Part shown: positions 23,758-33,820 of the stretch, in pieces
How the letters are laid out: each line of letters starts with the position of its first letter
Numbering within the stretch: position 1 is the first letter of the stretch
DNA from: Durusdinium trenchii
Taxonomy: Eukaryota > Sar > Dinophyceae > Suessiales > Symbiodiniaceae
Direction of reading: 5' to 3'
DNA: 64,000 nucleotides
Assembly: GCA_963970005.1 (NCBI GenBank)
Contig: CAXAMN010021984.1
Span: 494,707-558,706, forward strand
Made by a program: the position numbers and the translations under genes
Notes under the pieces: generated by a model
Told to the model about the DNA's origin: nothing
Seen by the model: only the letters and a program-made list of their open reading frames with translations
Databases searched by the model: none

Positions 23758-24000
23758 GTGCGTGCTCTTGGTGCTGTGGCATCGCATAGACTTCATTCAT
23801 ACAGGTCGAATGCTCTTGCAGAAGACATTGCTGAGCTCAAGGAGGCCGAGCTGTGGGCTGGTCTTCGTCAACACGTCGAGTTGGACCTCCGAAGACTGCG
23901 AAGCAATACCACCGGGCGAGGTGAAAGCACGCTCGATGACTCAATTGCAGTCCTTCTTGGAGCTCCGAAGCCAGCAGAGGTTGGGAAATGGATGACGGCA
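23758..24000 (+). CDS. Possible exon, helical, unknown
   Basis: After TACAG at about 23,804 the frame reads NALAEDIAELKEAELWAGLR followed by ELDLRRLRSNTTGRGE and DDSIAVLLGAPKPAEVGKW. Charge pattern and composition look like real coding sequence. No family is recognised and the frame soon runs into TATA-rich intron-like sequence at 24,030. Confidence 0.35.
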
Positions 24001-24555
24001 CACGTGGCCATTTGTTGCCCAAGTTGGTTTATATATATATAATATATATAACTCTTTTGAGAAGATGTTTGCCAGGGTGTTGCTCAAAGCTTTCTCGTTC
24101 TTCTGTGGTTCTGTGTCTTTGGGCCGTTGTGGTGCGTAATTGTGGAATGTGGTTACATGTTTGTGTCTGTGGTTTGTGCATGTGTCTCCATGTTTGAAGT
24201 TTGGCACGGCATTGCCCAACTCTGTCCTTTTGTTTTGTGTCGCGGCGGGCCTTGTTTGCGACACGTTTTGGCGACACTTCGAGTCCTGAGGTTCGGCTTG
24301 CAAACATTGTTATCATTGTTCTTTTTTTCCGGAGGCAGGGGAAACTGAAGAATGCCTTTGCCCAGCTGCTGCCCATGATGCCGTTGGACTTAAGCAGCTC
24401 CTTGCAGCGCATGGTCTTTAGATTTGGGCAGTTCTGTTGATGTTGGAACCGCAGCTATGTATGTGGGATCCAGTTTGCCAGTTGCGATTGCCTTGTGAAC
24501 TCAGGCTTTCTTGAAGGAGCTGCGTAGTAGCGAAAAAGTGAACAGTTAAACTTAA

Positions 24556-24630
24556 TTACTACTAGCTTCTTGTTACTACCAGTAAGGCACTTGTTACTAG
24601 AAGCGATGCACTTGTTACTAGTAGCTTAAG
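24556..24630. repeat. Dispersed CTAGTAAC-type repeat, copy 3
   Basis: The motif CTTGTTACTAGTAGC and its variants occur several times, with GCGATGCACTTGTTACTAG spacers. It is nearly the same as the copy at 47,342-47,432 and reads as the complement of the copy at 1-110. Confidence 0.75.
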
Positions 24631-24779
24631 GAGGTCAGATTTTTGATTGCGCATGCCATGTGCTTCAGAATCCAGCTTGAGTGTGTTGCCCAGCTGTTGC
24701 TTGCTCAAGTATGCTCAAGTTGTTCGGCGTGACTGTGGCCACGCTGGCTTTCATTTTCCGTGCCGATGCGCCCTTCTGA

Positions 24780-24789
24780 NNNNNNNNNN
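24780..24789. other. Assembly gap (10 N)
   Basis: Ten N characters; the true gap size is unknown and sequence on either side need not be adjacent. Confidence 0.99.
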
Positions 24790-25089
24790 ATCGGTTTGGT
24801 GTAGTCTTCCATCCCTTTCATCGAACGCCACACGGCGGCTTCAGGTGCTCAAGCATGCAGTGGCGACACTTCGATCCTTGTTCACGAGCCACAAGCACTG
24901 ATAGATGCTGATAGTTTACAGTCTTCAGATTTTTTCGTTTGTGTCCTCCATCCGAAAATAGATACAGACACGGCGGCTAAGCAGATCTAGATCGCCTCAA
25001 GCATTCGAGTCTTCGGACCTTGTCTTTGGAGATCAATTTGCGAGCGCATTTGGCGCACATGGACTAAAAGGTCACATCCCTTGGTGAGG

Positions 25090-25869
25090 ATGGCGGATTT
25101 GAGTTGGCGTGACATAGTCGATGAATGGCCGAATGAGCCAGAATACATGCTGCGACTCAAGAAAGATGTGCAAAGCATAGCAGCCCTGGAGAAAGATGAA
25201 GGAACAACAGGAACCTTGGGCGAGCAGAGGGGATTCAAGAGGATCGTGCAGGCATTTGACCGTCTCATTTTGCGCGCTACGGAAGAGGAAGTGCAGCGCT
25301 TTCTTCAGGGCATCATCCTCGAGCGGAGGTATCGACAGCTGTTTGATGCGATGCGGTTAGATCCCAACCTGGAGAACGACGTGTTGAGCTGGACTGGAAT
25401 TGAAGCAATCATGGAGTGGAATTTGGAATGGAATCGTGCTGGTGGAACAGAGTGCGTCACCGTCGCTGTGGAGAAAGGCACTGCAAAATGCTGCAAAACG
25501 TTCCAGGCACCTCCTGATGCAACGCCAGCCCGGATCATAGAAATTCTTTCGGCCAAAGAGGAGCTTCATGCGACTCAAATCGAAATACCAGCAGATGCAT
25601 TTCGCCCGATTCGAGAGCGCAACGGCGTGCTGGCTATGAAAGTTCACCAGGACAAGGATGAGGACTATCAGAGACTATCAAGATGACATCAATTCCTGGC
25701 CAGATGGTCCTGGAAAACAGAAACTGATCGACTTGGTGTATCGGCTTAAAGGCCGCAGATTGGAGTCCTCACCAGATGGCACATGGGGCGGCACTGTGGA
25801 ATTTGCAGCTATCGCACCTTTGGACTGGTGGCAAGTGTCCAACATGTTGGGGGACCAGTGTGGGTCTTA
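25090..25869 (+). pseudogene. Unknown gene interrupted by a 10-bp tandem duplication
   Basis: An ATG at 25,090 (MADLSWRDIVDEWPNEPEYM) opens a good frame of about 198 codons, with a helical N-terminal half (LRLKKDVQSIAALEKDEG, then EEEVQRFLQGIILERRYRQL) and a second half rich in strands. It ends early at TGA 25,684-25,686. At 25,663-25,682 the unit GACTATCAGA/GACTATCAAG is present twice. Counting the two units as one would keep the frame open to the TAG at 25,867-25,869, and the downstream part then reads on convincingly (DDINSWPDGPGKQKLIDLVY, then the Trp-rich LDWWQVSNMLGDQ). So the gene looks freshly broken, or the duplication is a sequencing error. No family is recognised; no signal peptide or membrane segment is seen. 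Confidence 0.6.
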
Positions 25870-27740
25870 GGTGTCTCCCATTGTCACGGCCTAACCCCCC
25901 TCCGCAAGTCCAACCTGCTTCGCCCAGAGCGTGTTTGAGCTAATGTTTTTGAGATTCCAAGAACTTGGGCGGGCAGTTGTACCATGAAATGAAGAAACAG
26001 TTGAAACCGTGAAACAAAGTACCAAGTCTTTCAAGTATACTTTTAGCATTTTTGTGCCAGTACACTAGTAACAGGGACAATATTAGGGGGAGGCCATAGC
26101 TATTTGGTTGGAGGCCATCGCTACTAGTAACATCTAGTAACAACAAGCTAGTAACAAGTGCATTCCCACTAGTAGCCAATAGGACAAGACAAGTGACAAG
26201 ACGAGCTTCCCAGCTTCCCCAGTGCTGATTGCAGCCAGGGACCCTAGGTCGCTGATGTTTCAGTGCTCGTTCATGGCAAGTAAGCTGCAGCATTTGTGGG
26301 TTTGGTTTCGAGGGTGATGGTCGTCAGAAGCAACAAAAACATGGAATCCCTCAATTTGATGCACTGGCACGTCACAAGGTAAAGTCGCTCACGACCATCC
26401 TGCTGGCAGATGTGGGACCAGTCCGCGGTCGCGCACCCAAAGGCGAGAGAGATGCCGAGTATGAAGAACTCCGGTGCCTCGGCTGTGCAGGGTTTTTTGG
26501 TGCCCAGAAAGCTGGTGGGGTTCCTATAATGAAGGAGCTCCCCAATATAGATAGAAACAACATGAAAGGATATCCAAAACATTCCAAAACACTATAGCTG
26601 GGATACTGGTCGATATTTTTTGCTTCACCATACTTCTCCGGAGCTTTGCGCTGATCACAACTCCTATTATCACTCATGTCCATGACACTGTGTTAGCTGA
26701 TCAGGATGTCTCCAGGGCTGATTTTCTGGGCACCGCTGCAACGAGCTCGTCACTATACTGAGGCTGTCTGATTCACAGCTCTCTCCCAAGCCTTTGTTTC
26801 CCGCTTTTGGTGGCACACTGGTTGACAACCGAAGGTGCTTTTCCTTCTTTAGCAGTACTCACGAAGAGCTTTCACCCTTTTTCACCTTCCCCAGGCGCCA
26901 GGGAGGTGTAGGGCCTGTAGGGGGCCGGTGGCTGTTTGGTTCTTCATGCGCCCGCCTTGGTCAAGACATGCACACATTTAACACCCTTTGGGCCCATTCT
27001 TTGGCAGGAACATCCAACCTATGATGTGCAGTTTCTTAGCTTTTTTGGCTTTGTGGCTTGCGTCGAGATGTGTCACCCCAACTTGACTTCACATGCAGAC
27101 ATCATCCTGAGCACGTCACGATTTGTAGCATTGTAGCTCACAATGACACGCGACACCTGAGGCAATATTTGGAGGACTGCTGGGACCTTTCGCCAAAGGA
27201 GATTCTGGCCGAGCTGAAGTCTTTGGCCGATGATTGAATGCTTTAGGATCTGGCCCGCCTTGCTTGAATCCAAGTGGCATACGGTCCAAAAAGTCAAAGA
27301 CAGATCTTCCCTTGGATTGCAACATGTTTTGCTGGTAGTGGTACAGTCTTGAATCAGCACATTGTGCTTGATTTGTTTGATTTGACGGTCAAGGTGCAAT
27401 GGGCGCCACCGTGCGCAAGCATGCAAATTGGAGTGGGTGTGGAATTCTTCAGGGTCGGACACTTTGCATTTGGCAAAGCAATGAGGATGAGACACCTTTT
27501 TCAACCTGAGAGGCAGTGTGATGTCAATCGCCCAGCAACCAGCTGGTGTAGCTGGTGCATGTCTCAGTCGCTTGGAATTTGACCATTTGCCAGTTATATA
27601 CTGAGGTTTAAGATTCACTTTCTCAAACGGTTATATATGGGGAACTTATTAGCCGAACAAATAAAAGGACCGGATAACCCCACAGGTTAAGCTTGTAAGA
27701 ACTATCAACGAGAAGTAGAGACTGATATGAAAAGAGGACG
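25870..27740. other. Intergenic, with a dispersed-repeat copy at 26,066-26,170
   Basis: Positions 26,066-26,170 carry ACTAGTAACA, CTACTAGTAACATCTAGTAAC and AAGCTAGTAACAAG, the dispersed family. A short segment near 26,400-26,500 (RGRAPKGERDAEYEELRCLG) could be part of an exon but stands alone. No other gene is recognised. Confidence 0.45.
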
Positions 27741-28490
27741 GAGTGAATGAGATGAGTGGTGTGGGATGAGTGGCGTGTGATGGGTGGCGTGTGATGAGTG
27801 GTGTAAGACGAGTGGTGTGAGACGAGTGGTGTGAGATGAGTGGCGTGAGATGAGTGGTGTGAGATGAGTGGTGTGTGATGAGTGGTGTAAGATGAGTGGT
27901 GTAAGATGAGCGGTGTGTGATGAGTGGTATGTGATGAGTGGTGTAAGACGAGTGGTGTGGGATGAGTGGTGTAAGATGTGTGGTGTGTGATGAGTGGTGT
28001 GTGATGAGTGGTGTAAGATGAGTGGTGTGGGATGAGTGGTGTAAGCTGAGTGGTGTTTGATGAGTGGTGTGTGATGAGTGTGCGGGATGAGTGGTGTGGG
28101 ATGAGTGGTGTAAGATGAGTGGTGTGTGATGAGTGGAGTGTGATGAGTGGTGTAAGATGAGTGGTGTGTGAGTGGTGTAAGATGAGTGGTGTGTGATGAG
28201 TGGTGTGTGATGAGTGGTGTAGGATGATTGGTGTGTGATGAGTGGTGTAAGATGAGTTGTGTAAGATAGGTGGTGTCAGGTGAGTGGTGTAAGTTGAGTG
28301 GTGTAAGACGGGTAGTGTAAGTGAGTGTTGTAAGATGAGTGGTGTGTGATGAGTGGTGTGTGGAGAGTGGTGTAAGATGAGTGGCGTGTGGTGTCGGATG
28401 AGTGGTGTAAGATGAGTGGCGTGTGGTGTAAGATGAGTGGTGTGTGCTGAGTGGTGTGCCATGGGTGGTGTGTGATGAGTGGTGTGAGAT
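27741..28490. repeat. 14-bp minisatellite array A (ATGAGTGGTGTRWG)
   Basis: About fifty units of a 14-bp motif, consensus ATGAGTGGTGTAAG or ATGAGTGGTGTGTG, with point variants and a few units one to several bases short. Because 14 is not a multiple of three, a translation repeats every 14 residues (42 bases). The complement is free of stops over hundreds of codons and reads His/Thr/Ser/Pro/Leu-rich (HHTPLITHHSSYTTH type). These open frames are most simply a by-product of the repeat, not genes. Confidence 0.9.
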
Positions 28491-28650
28491 CTGTCTACAC
28501 GACAGGCAGCCGCGGGCCAGCGGCGACCACGCGCCCCGCAGCTGCTCCGGGAGGCTCTGTGTACTGCGCCTGCCACGAAATCTGCACTTCAGGTTCACCA
28601 AGTGCTGCGCCCTCCTGAAGGCTCTGTGTACTGCGCCTGCCACGAAATGT
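28491..28650. other. GC-rich spacer between minisatellite arrays with a 29-bp direct repeat
   Basis: A unique, GC-rich island splits the array. It holds GGCTCTGTGTACTGCGCC plus the next eleven bases twice, at 28,553-28,581 and 28,620-28,648, exactly matched and 67 bases apart. Both copies abut or approach repeat units, which suggests the island was inserted or partly duplicated when the array grew. Confidence 0.75.
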
Positions 28651-29135
28651 GAGTTGAGTGGTGTGAGATGAGTAGTGTAAGGTGGGTGGTGTGAGATAGG
28701 TGGTGTAAGATAGTTGGTGTGAGTTGAGTGGTGTAAGATGAGTGGTGTGAGATGAGTAGTGTAACATGGGTGGTGTGAGTTCAGTGGTGTAAGATGAGTG
28801 GTGTAAGATGGGTGGTGTGAGATAGGTGGTGTGAGATAGGTGGTGTGAGTTGAGTGGTGTAAGATGAGTGGTGTAAGATGAGTGGTGTGAGATAGGTGGT
28901 GTAAGATGAGTGGTGTAAGATAGGCAGTGTGAGTTCAGTGGTGTAAGATGATTGGTGTCAGATGGGTGGTGTGAGATAGGTGGTGTAAGATAGGTGGTGT
29001 GAGTTGAGTGGGTGTAAGATGAGTGGTGCAAGATGAGTGGTGTGAGATAGGTGGTGTAAGATGAGTGGTGTAAGGTGAGTGGTGTAGGTGGTGTGAGAGA
29101 GAGGGTGTGTGAGTAGATGGGTGGTGTGAGATAGG
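28651..29135. repeat. 14-bp minisatellite array B (related variants)
   Basis: The array resumes with the same 14-bp period but a different mix of units: TTGAGTGGTGTAAG, ATGAGTGGTGTAAG and ATAGGTGGTGTGAG in higher-order succession. Array A is dominated by TGTG units and lacks most of the ATAGG type, so the two halves have evolved apart. Confidence 0.9.
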
Positions 29136-30510
29136 TGGTTTTAGCGGCGGAGCACGGCGGAGCGGCGGGGGCAGAGCGAAAAATAAGAACCCCACATAGT
29201 GATGTGGAGAACAACAATGTGAAGATTGTATCCTGAATGGTTCATAGTGGTTTGGTCACAAGAGGACCAGCGTCAGATCAGCGACCCAGGGTACAGACCA
29301 GCGACCAGAGATTGCGGATCCGACGTTCACCCGTATGACAGCGTCGCCAGGGTCAGGTTCTATGGCTTTAGTAGGCTTGCTTGACACAGGGGCCTGCTGA
29401 TCGCAACCGTCACTGCAGGTTTTGAAAGCAAGTTTGCGACACAAGGTGTTGTCATGTGTTGTCGCAAAATTGTCGCTCGTAGGATGCCAGGTCTGTCAGG
29501 AAACCGGACAGTTGAGCATGAGTGACGCATACAGGCATGTTATGCAATTAAACAACCCTGCCCTCTAGCAGCTCATGTCTCAAAGTTTCTCTAATCTTGC
29601 CTTGCATTTGTGGCGCAGAACGCATGCACAGTCGCACAGTTCTGGTCTTTTCCGCTTGGACGCATTCTTGCTCTCTCCCGCCAGCAGCAGCTGACAGAAA
29701 TGGATGTGGCCTTTTGTGTTGATGACTTCTTTGGGATCACCAACACTCCAAGAACATTTGGGTGTGCAGTGTGCACACAGACATTTCTATGTATTTGTTC
29801 TATTGTGTTTCACCATTTTGGGATAATCGTTGAGAGTAATGCATCACAAAAACCAGATGCGTTCAGACAGCCAACCAAGTTTTAGGTTGACTTGTGGCTG
29901 ATATTGGGGGATCGCCTTCTGAGTGCTGAGGTCAGTTGTGTGTCATAGTTGATCAATGCTGATGAGCCTTCTTGTGGCCCAGCTCCCAGAATTCGGAGAC
30001 ATCAGCTTGTGCAGCAGCACCCCGCAGTAGCGTGGTACCTTTTGCCGGTGTCTTAACGACCTGGTGAGAAGTTGCGCACCACTAGAATTCTCGGAGTGCA
30101 ATGTCAATTGCCAGGTCATGGCCCAGCTTTAAGTTTCGATTTTGTGAGATTTTAGAAGCTTTGTCAACATCTCCAGTCCTTACTGTATAGATACCATGAT
30201 GGATCATAGGGCACTGTAGTAGCTGGATGTAGCTGGTGCGCCTCAGGTGGTCGTACTACTTTGAATTCCACGCCAACTCCTCGCTTGCACCTAAGTGCGC
30301 AAAGCAGGTGGTGTCCTGCCAGAGTGGATTCGGAATGCCTGTTCGTTTAGATGCGAGACCAAGAAAGCACTGATTCTGTCTGCGATATCCTGGCAACCCA
30401 TCGGTGTCCGTCATGCTTTTTGGGGCTCTATAGAGAGTGTCAGATCATGTGATCCTCGTCCCGGTGATCTCTCGTAGGACATGATCCCATGCTTTCAAGA
30501 ACGTTTCGCA
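29136..30510. other. Intergenic, possible lone exon at ~29,675-29,770
   Basis: The frame near 29,675-29,770 (RQQQLTEMDVAFCVDDFFGI) is protein-like but short and unassigned. Elsewhere only unique sequence without motifs is seen, including imperfect repeats of GACCAGCG at 29,264-29,306. Confidence 0.4.
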
Positions 30511-30945
30511 CAAGGCCCAGTCTATCTCAACCCCTTTACCAATGAGGAGGTGTTTGTTCCTCCTGATGGGGATCCTTTTCAGATTGTGTGCTTCCTGAAG
30601 AAGAAATGAGGATAGCGATGAATGATTCTTGGCGGAACCAAATTGTTGGTTTTCCAGCCAGGCCCAGAAAAGGCATCGGAAAATGGACTCCGAAAGGCAA
30701 AGGAAAGGGCAAATACTTCTTCGGATTCTTCGGGAAAGGTGCAGGAAAGGGTCCATTCGTGAGTGACTTGAGTATGGCAAAGGGATCAAAAGGCAAAGGC
30801 GGCTCCCATCACTCTTTGGAGCCCTTTCGTCGGACTCTGAAGATGTCGAAGACATCGACGGCCCTGATGCATGGTGGGATGAGCGGACTGATACGCAAGG
30901 CACAAACTCTGGCTTTGCTGATGAACCCTGGCAAGACTTAACCAG
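30511..30945 (+). CDS. Gly/Lys-rich low-complexity coding segment, unknown
   Basis: A frame near 30,505-30,590 reads YLNPFTNEEVFVPPDGDPFQ. It is followed, in another frame, by 30,588-30,941 with repeated GKGKGK and KGSKGKGG runs. A third frame over 30,826-30,940 is strongly acidic (SSDSEDVEDIDGPDAWWDER). Such alternation of basic and acidic tracts is common in dinoflagellate proteins. The frame changes mean small introns, errors or decay. It lies upstream of the kinase gene in the same direction and may be its 5' end, but no join could be proved. Confidence 0.35.
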
Positions 30946-30971
30946 AACCTGCAGTTGCAGTCAGAACTCCG

Positions 30972-33820
30972 CACGGACGTCAAATGCAGACGTCAAGGAG
31001 TGAACAAGAAGAGATTGATCTGGCGATCGTTCTCTCGTTGGCAGAAGCCGATGCACCTTCCCCAGCTCCTGTGAATTTAGCTTCACCGTCCTCATGAGTG
31101 GCAAGACCAGAGGCAAGACCAGTGCCGCCAGTCCAACCTGCAGCTACGACTGCCACATCTGGTGCAGCTTCAGCACCTTCATCAGATCCAAGAGAAATCT
31201 CCACCAAAAGCTTTGCAGATTATGCTTACATTGCCAGGTGCACCAACAACTTCTCTCAAGACCGATCACTTGGTGCAGGTGCATATGGAACCGTCTACCA
31301 CGGGGTGGATCATGAAAGAATGCTGGAGTTCGCAGCGAAGCGCTTGGAATGTCAAGATGCACAGCAGCGAGAACATTTGGAAAGGATGACGGCAGCTGAA
31401 ATCCGAGTCTTCAGCTTAGTGGGTTGAACACGTTTGACATTGGATGTTGGCCGGGAAAAGATGGGAAAAGTATAGGTATGGAGGAGCCAAGAACGGAGTT
31501 GCCGACACCTGTCGAGTGCCCAATGGGAGCTTCAGCCAATGCACGACATAATCATGGAGGGCCATACCAAAGGGTGCACAAGCAAGGCATGCATGCACAA
31601 GACTCAATCAATAGTGGTGATTTTCGAACAGTCAACATCAATCATGTGAGAACTTTCAGGGGAGTTTCTTGATCTCTGTTCCTGCGAAGGTGCCAAACAA
31701 ACACGCTTGCAAAGAACTCAATGTATTTTTCTGCTGCTTGCGAGGCGCACCCCATTTTGATACCTCTCTACTCTCTACCCAAGTGTTGTTTGACTACGAT
31801 CCAGAGTCCCAAAACATGTCAACAAGCAACCGGTCCTACATGTGAAGCCCGCGCTGTCGTATATAGTATATAGCCACCTCAAGTCTGGTTGCAACAAGAA
31901 GGATCATTGGCCGACAAAGCGCACGTTGGTCGGCAAACACGATGCATACAGTTTCCGCGGGCAATTCTCTCGCACGTTCATTAGAATGTAAGACGAACAG
32001 CACTCCTTTCGTGAGAACTGACCCGGTCACCGAAATTAAACTGCAACGATCTACTGTAATGTAGCTATATATCAGACATTTAGACACTACATGGTGGTTG
32101 AAAGGCCTGGAATGTTTGGGCAGCGCCTGCATTATTGACAACAGCACATCATATCACTAAAACATATGAAACCATTCTGTTGCTTCAGCGACTTCAGCGT
32201 GTTCCCTGGCTGCCGTTGAGGTCTTAACCGCCTTCACCCATCCCAACATCATCCCCCTGCTGGGGCATTGCTTGCATGCTGATGGTGCTATTTTGGTCTA
32301 TGGGTTTCAGCCTGAGGGCAGTTTGGACCGACATCTCATCAATGATGAGAAGGCCCGACAGCTCACTTGGGGCCGGAGGAGCGGCATCATCTCTGGTTTG
32401 CTCACAGCAGTCAGCCACCTGCATCACCACGATCCATCAGGTCCATGCGTTCTTGCCTCAAGACCGACCAGGACACAGCAGCACCACCATGCAACTCACA
32501 CAGAGTGGTGGTCCAGCAGGCACCCCGGGCTTTATGTGCAAACGATATGTGGAGACTGGTGACTCGACTGATCAAGGAAGGTCTCTTTTGCACTCGTTGG
32601 TCTCACTTAGTCATCCCATTCGATGTTTTTGGAGAAAGGGACCGGTTCCTCTCGAGTTGATCGTATGAGGCAAATTCAACGACAAGTCGGAGGTTTACTC
32701 AATTGGAGTCACAATTGTCCAAGTGATTACGGGCAAGACAGACTTCGATGATGACTTCCTTTCGGACCTCATTGAGGAAGCAAATGCTGAGTTCATCACC
32801 CAGAAACATGATCAACGCGTGCTAGAGGATGCGGAGATCTTGAAGAAGCTCTCAGCAATGGCAGCTGCCAGTGTCGAGCGCTATGCGAAGCGCATCCAAG
32901 TCATGCCTTTGTTGCGCCAAGCGCGCGATGCTGCCGCCACCGTTTCCACTGGTGAAATCCCAGCTTTGAACTCGCAAGTGGAACAGATGGCTGCGGAACT
33001 GCGGCGCTGGCGCCTGAGAGAGGAAGCTGCACAAGCAGCTTTGAATTGATGAAGCCCCTGCCGACCAGCCAGGCAGCTTGATGTGTCCAAATCAGCATTT
33101 CATTTGCTCAGATTGTAGCCCAGCCATGGTGAGAAATTTCTTGCAGCGTGTTCGTGGCAGTGACACCATGCTTGATGAGCACCGGAGGAGGGGTGGATTT
33201 GTACCATGTGTGCGGCACAATCTAGCCTTCCAAGCACAGTGCAGCAGTCACTACACAGAGCAATCCCTGGCAAGGGCTTTACCAGATGATGTTTTTGGTC
33301 AGTACAGAGCTGCTCAGAATGAGGTCATTGAGAACCGGATTTGGCAGCAACACAACCAGAGGTTTCAAGAAGAGGTGGGCAAGGGTCAAAGCGATGAACT
33401 TGCTGAACGCAGGGGTTCAAAATAGAGTTCAATTTGTTTGCTTGGGTTGAAAAGCTAGCTTTGATCCAGTTCCAAGTCTCGAATATGCAGCGGCAATTTG
33501 AACATCAGCAGCGGCAATTGGAAAGACGGCAACGACAAGCGGAGAGTCGGCAGCGGCAAGCGGAGAGTCGGCAGGCTACACGCAGGGAAGAAGCGGCTTC
33601 GGCCGAATTTCTCAGACGCCAGTATCCGAATGCCAAGATGTGTCCACGCTGTCGCTGTGGGCCCGTCATCAATGAGAATTGCTTTGACCTGCAAAGTCAT
33701 CACAATGAAGCATCAGGCCGCAGTCGAATCAACAATGCCTGTCAGCAATGTGCCTTTTTCACCAGGGATTGGAACGAATGGCTTCAATGGGACGGCGTAT
33801 TGCGACAGGGCAATCGTTAG
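30972..33820 (+). pseudogene. UIM + IRAK/TKL-type kinase + RING-like zinc-finger gene, damaged
   Basis: The order is a ubiquitin-interacting-motif-like helix (31,005-31,050, EQEEIDLAIVLSLAEA); a kinase N-lobe (31,098-31,418: NNFSQDRSLGAGAYGTVYHG glycine loop, then AAKRL with the ATP Lys); more kinase from 32,221 (THPNIIPLLGHCL, then EGSLDRHL); an activation-segment piece (GTPGFMCKRYVETG); and 32,670 on (KSEVYSIGVTIVQVITGK), followed by a coiled coil. Then comes a Cys/His finger (33,078 on, CPNQHFICSDC), an Arg/Gln-rich coil (RQRQAESRQRQAESRQ) and a second finger (CPRCRCGPV...NNACQQC) ending near WDG. Exon joins at 31,418/32,221 and 32,575/32,670 keep phase, the latter with a GA donor. Lesions: an in-frame TGA at 31,095 between the UIM and the kinase; almost no sequence where HRD and DFG should be (~32,440-32,490); and a frame change at 33,047-33,051. 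It is best read as a decaying kinase-E3-like gene, or a pseudokinase with errors. A kinase joined to ubiquitin-binding and RING-like modules would suggest ubiquitin-linked signalling. Confidence 0.65.

Noticed and set aside
27623..29217. Long minus-strand frames (240-317 codons) rich in His, Thr, Ser and Pro
   Set aside because: They arise from the 14-bp minisatellite, whose complement has no stops in several frames; no start context, exon structure or other domain supports a gene.
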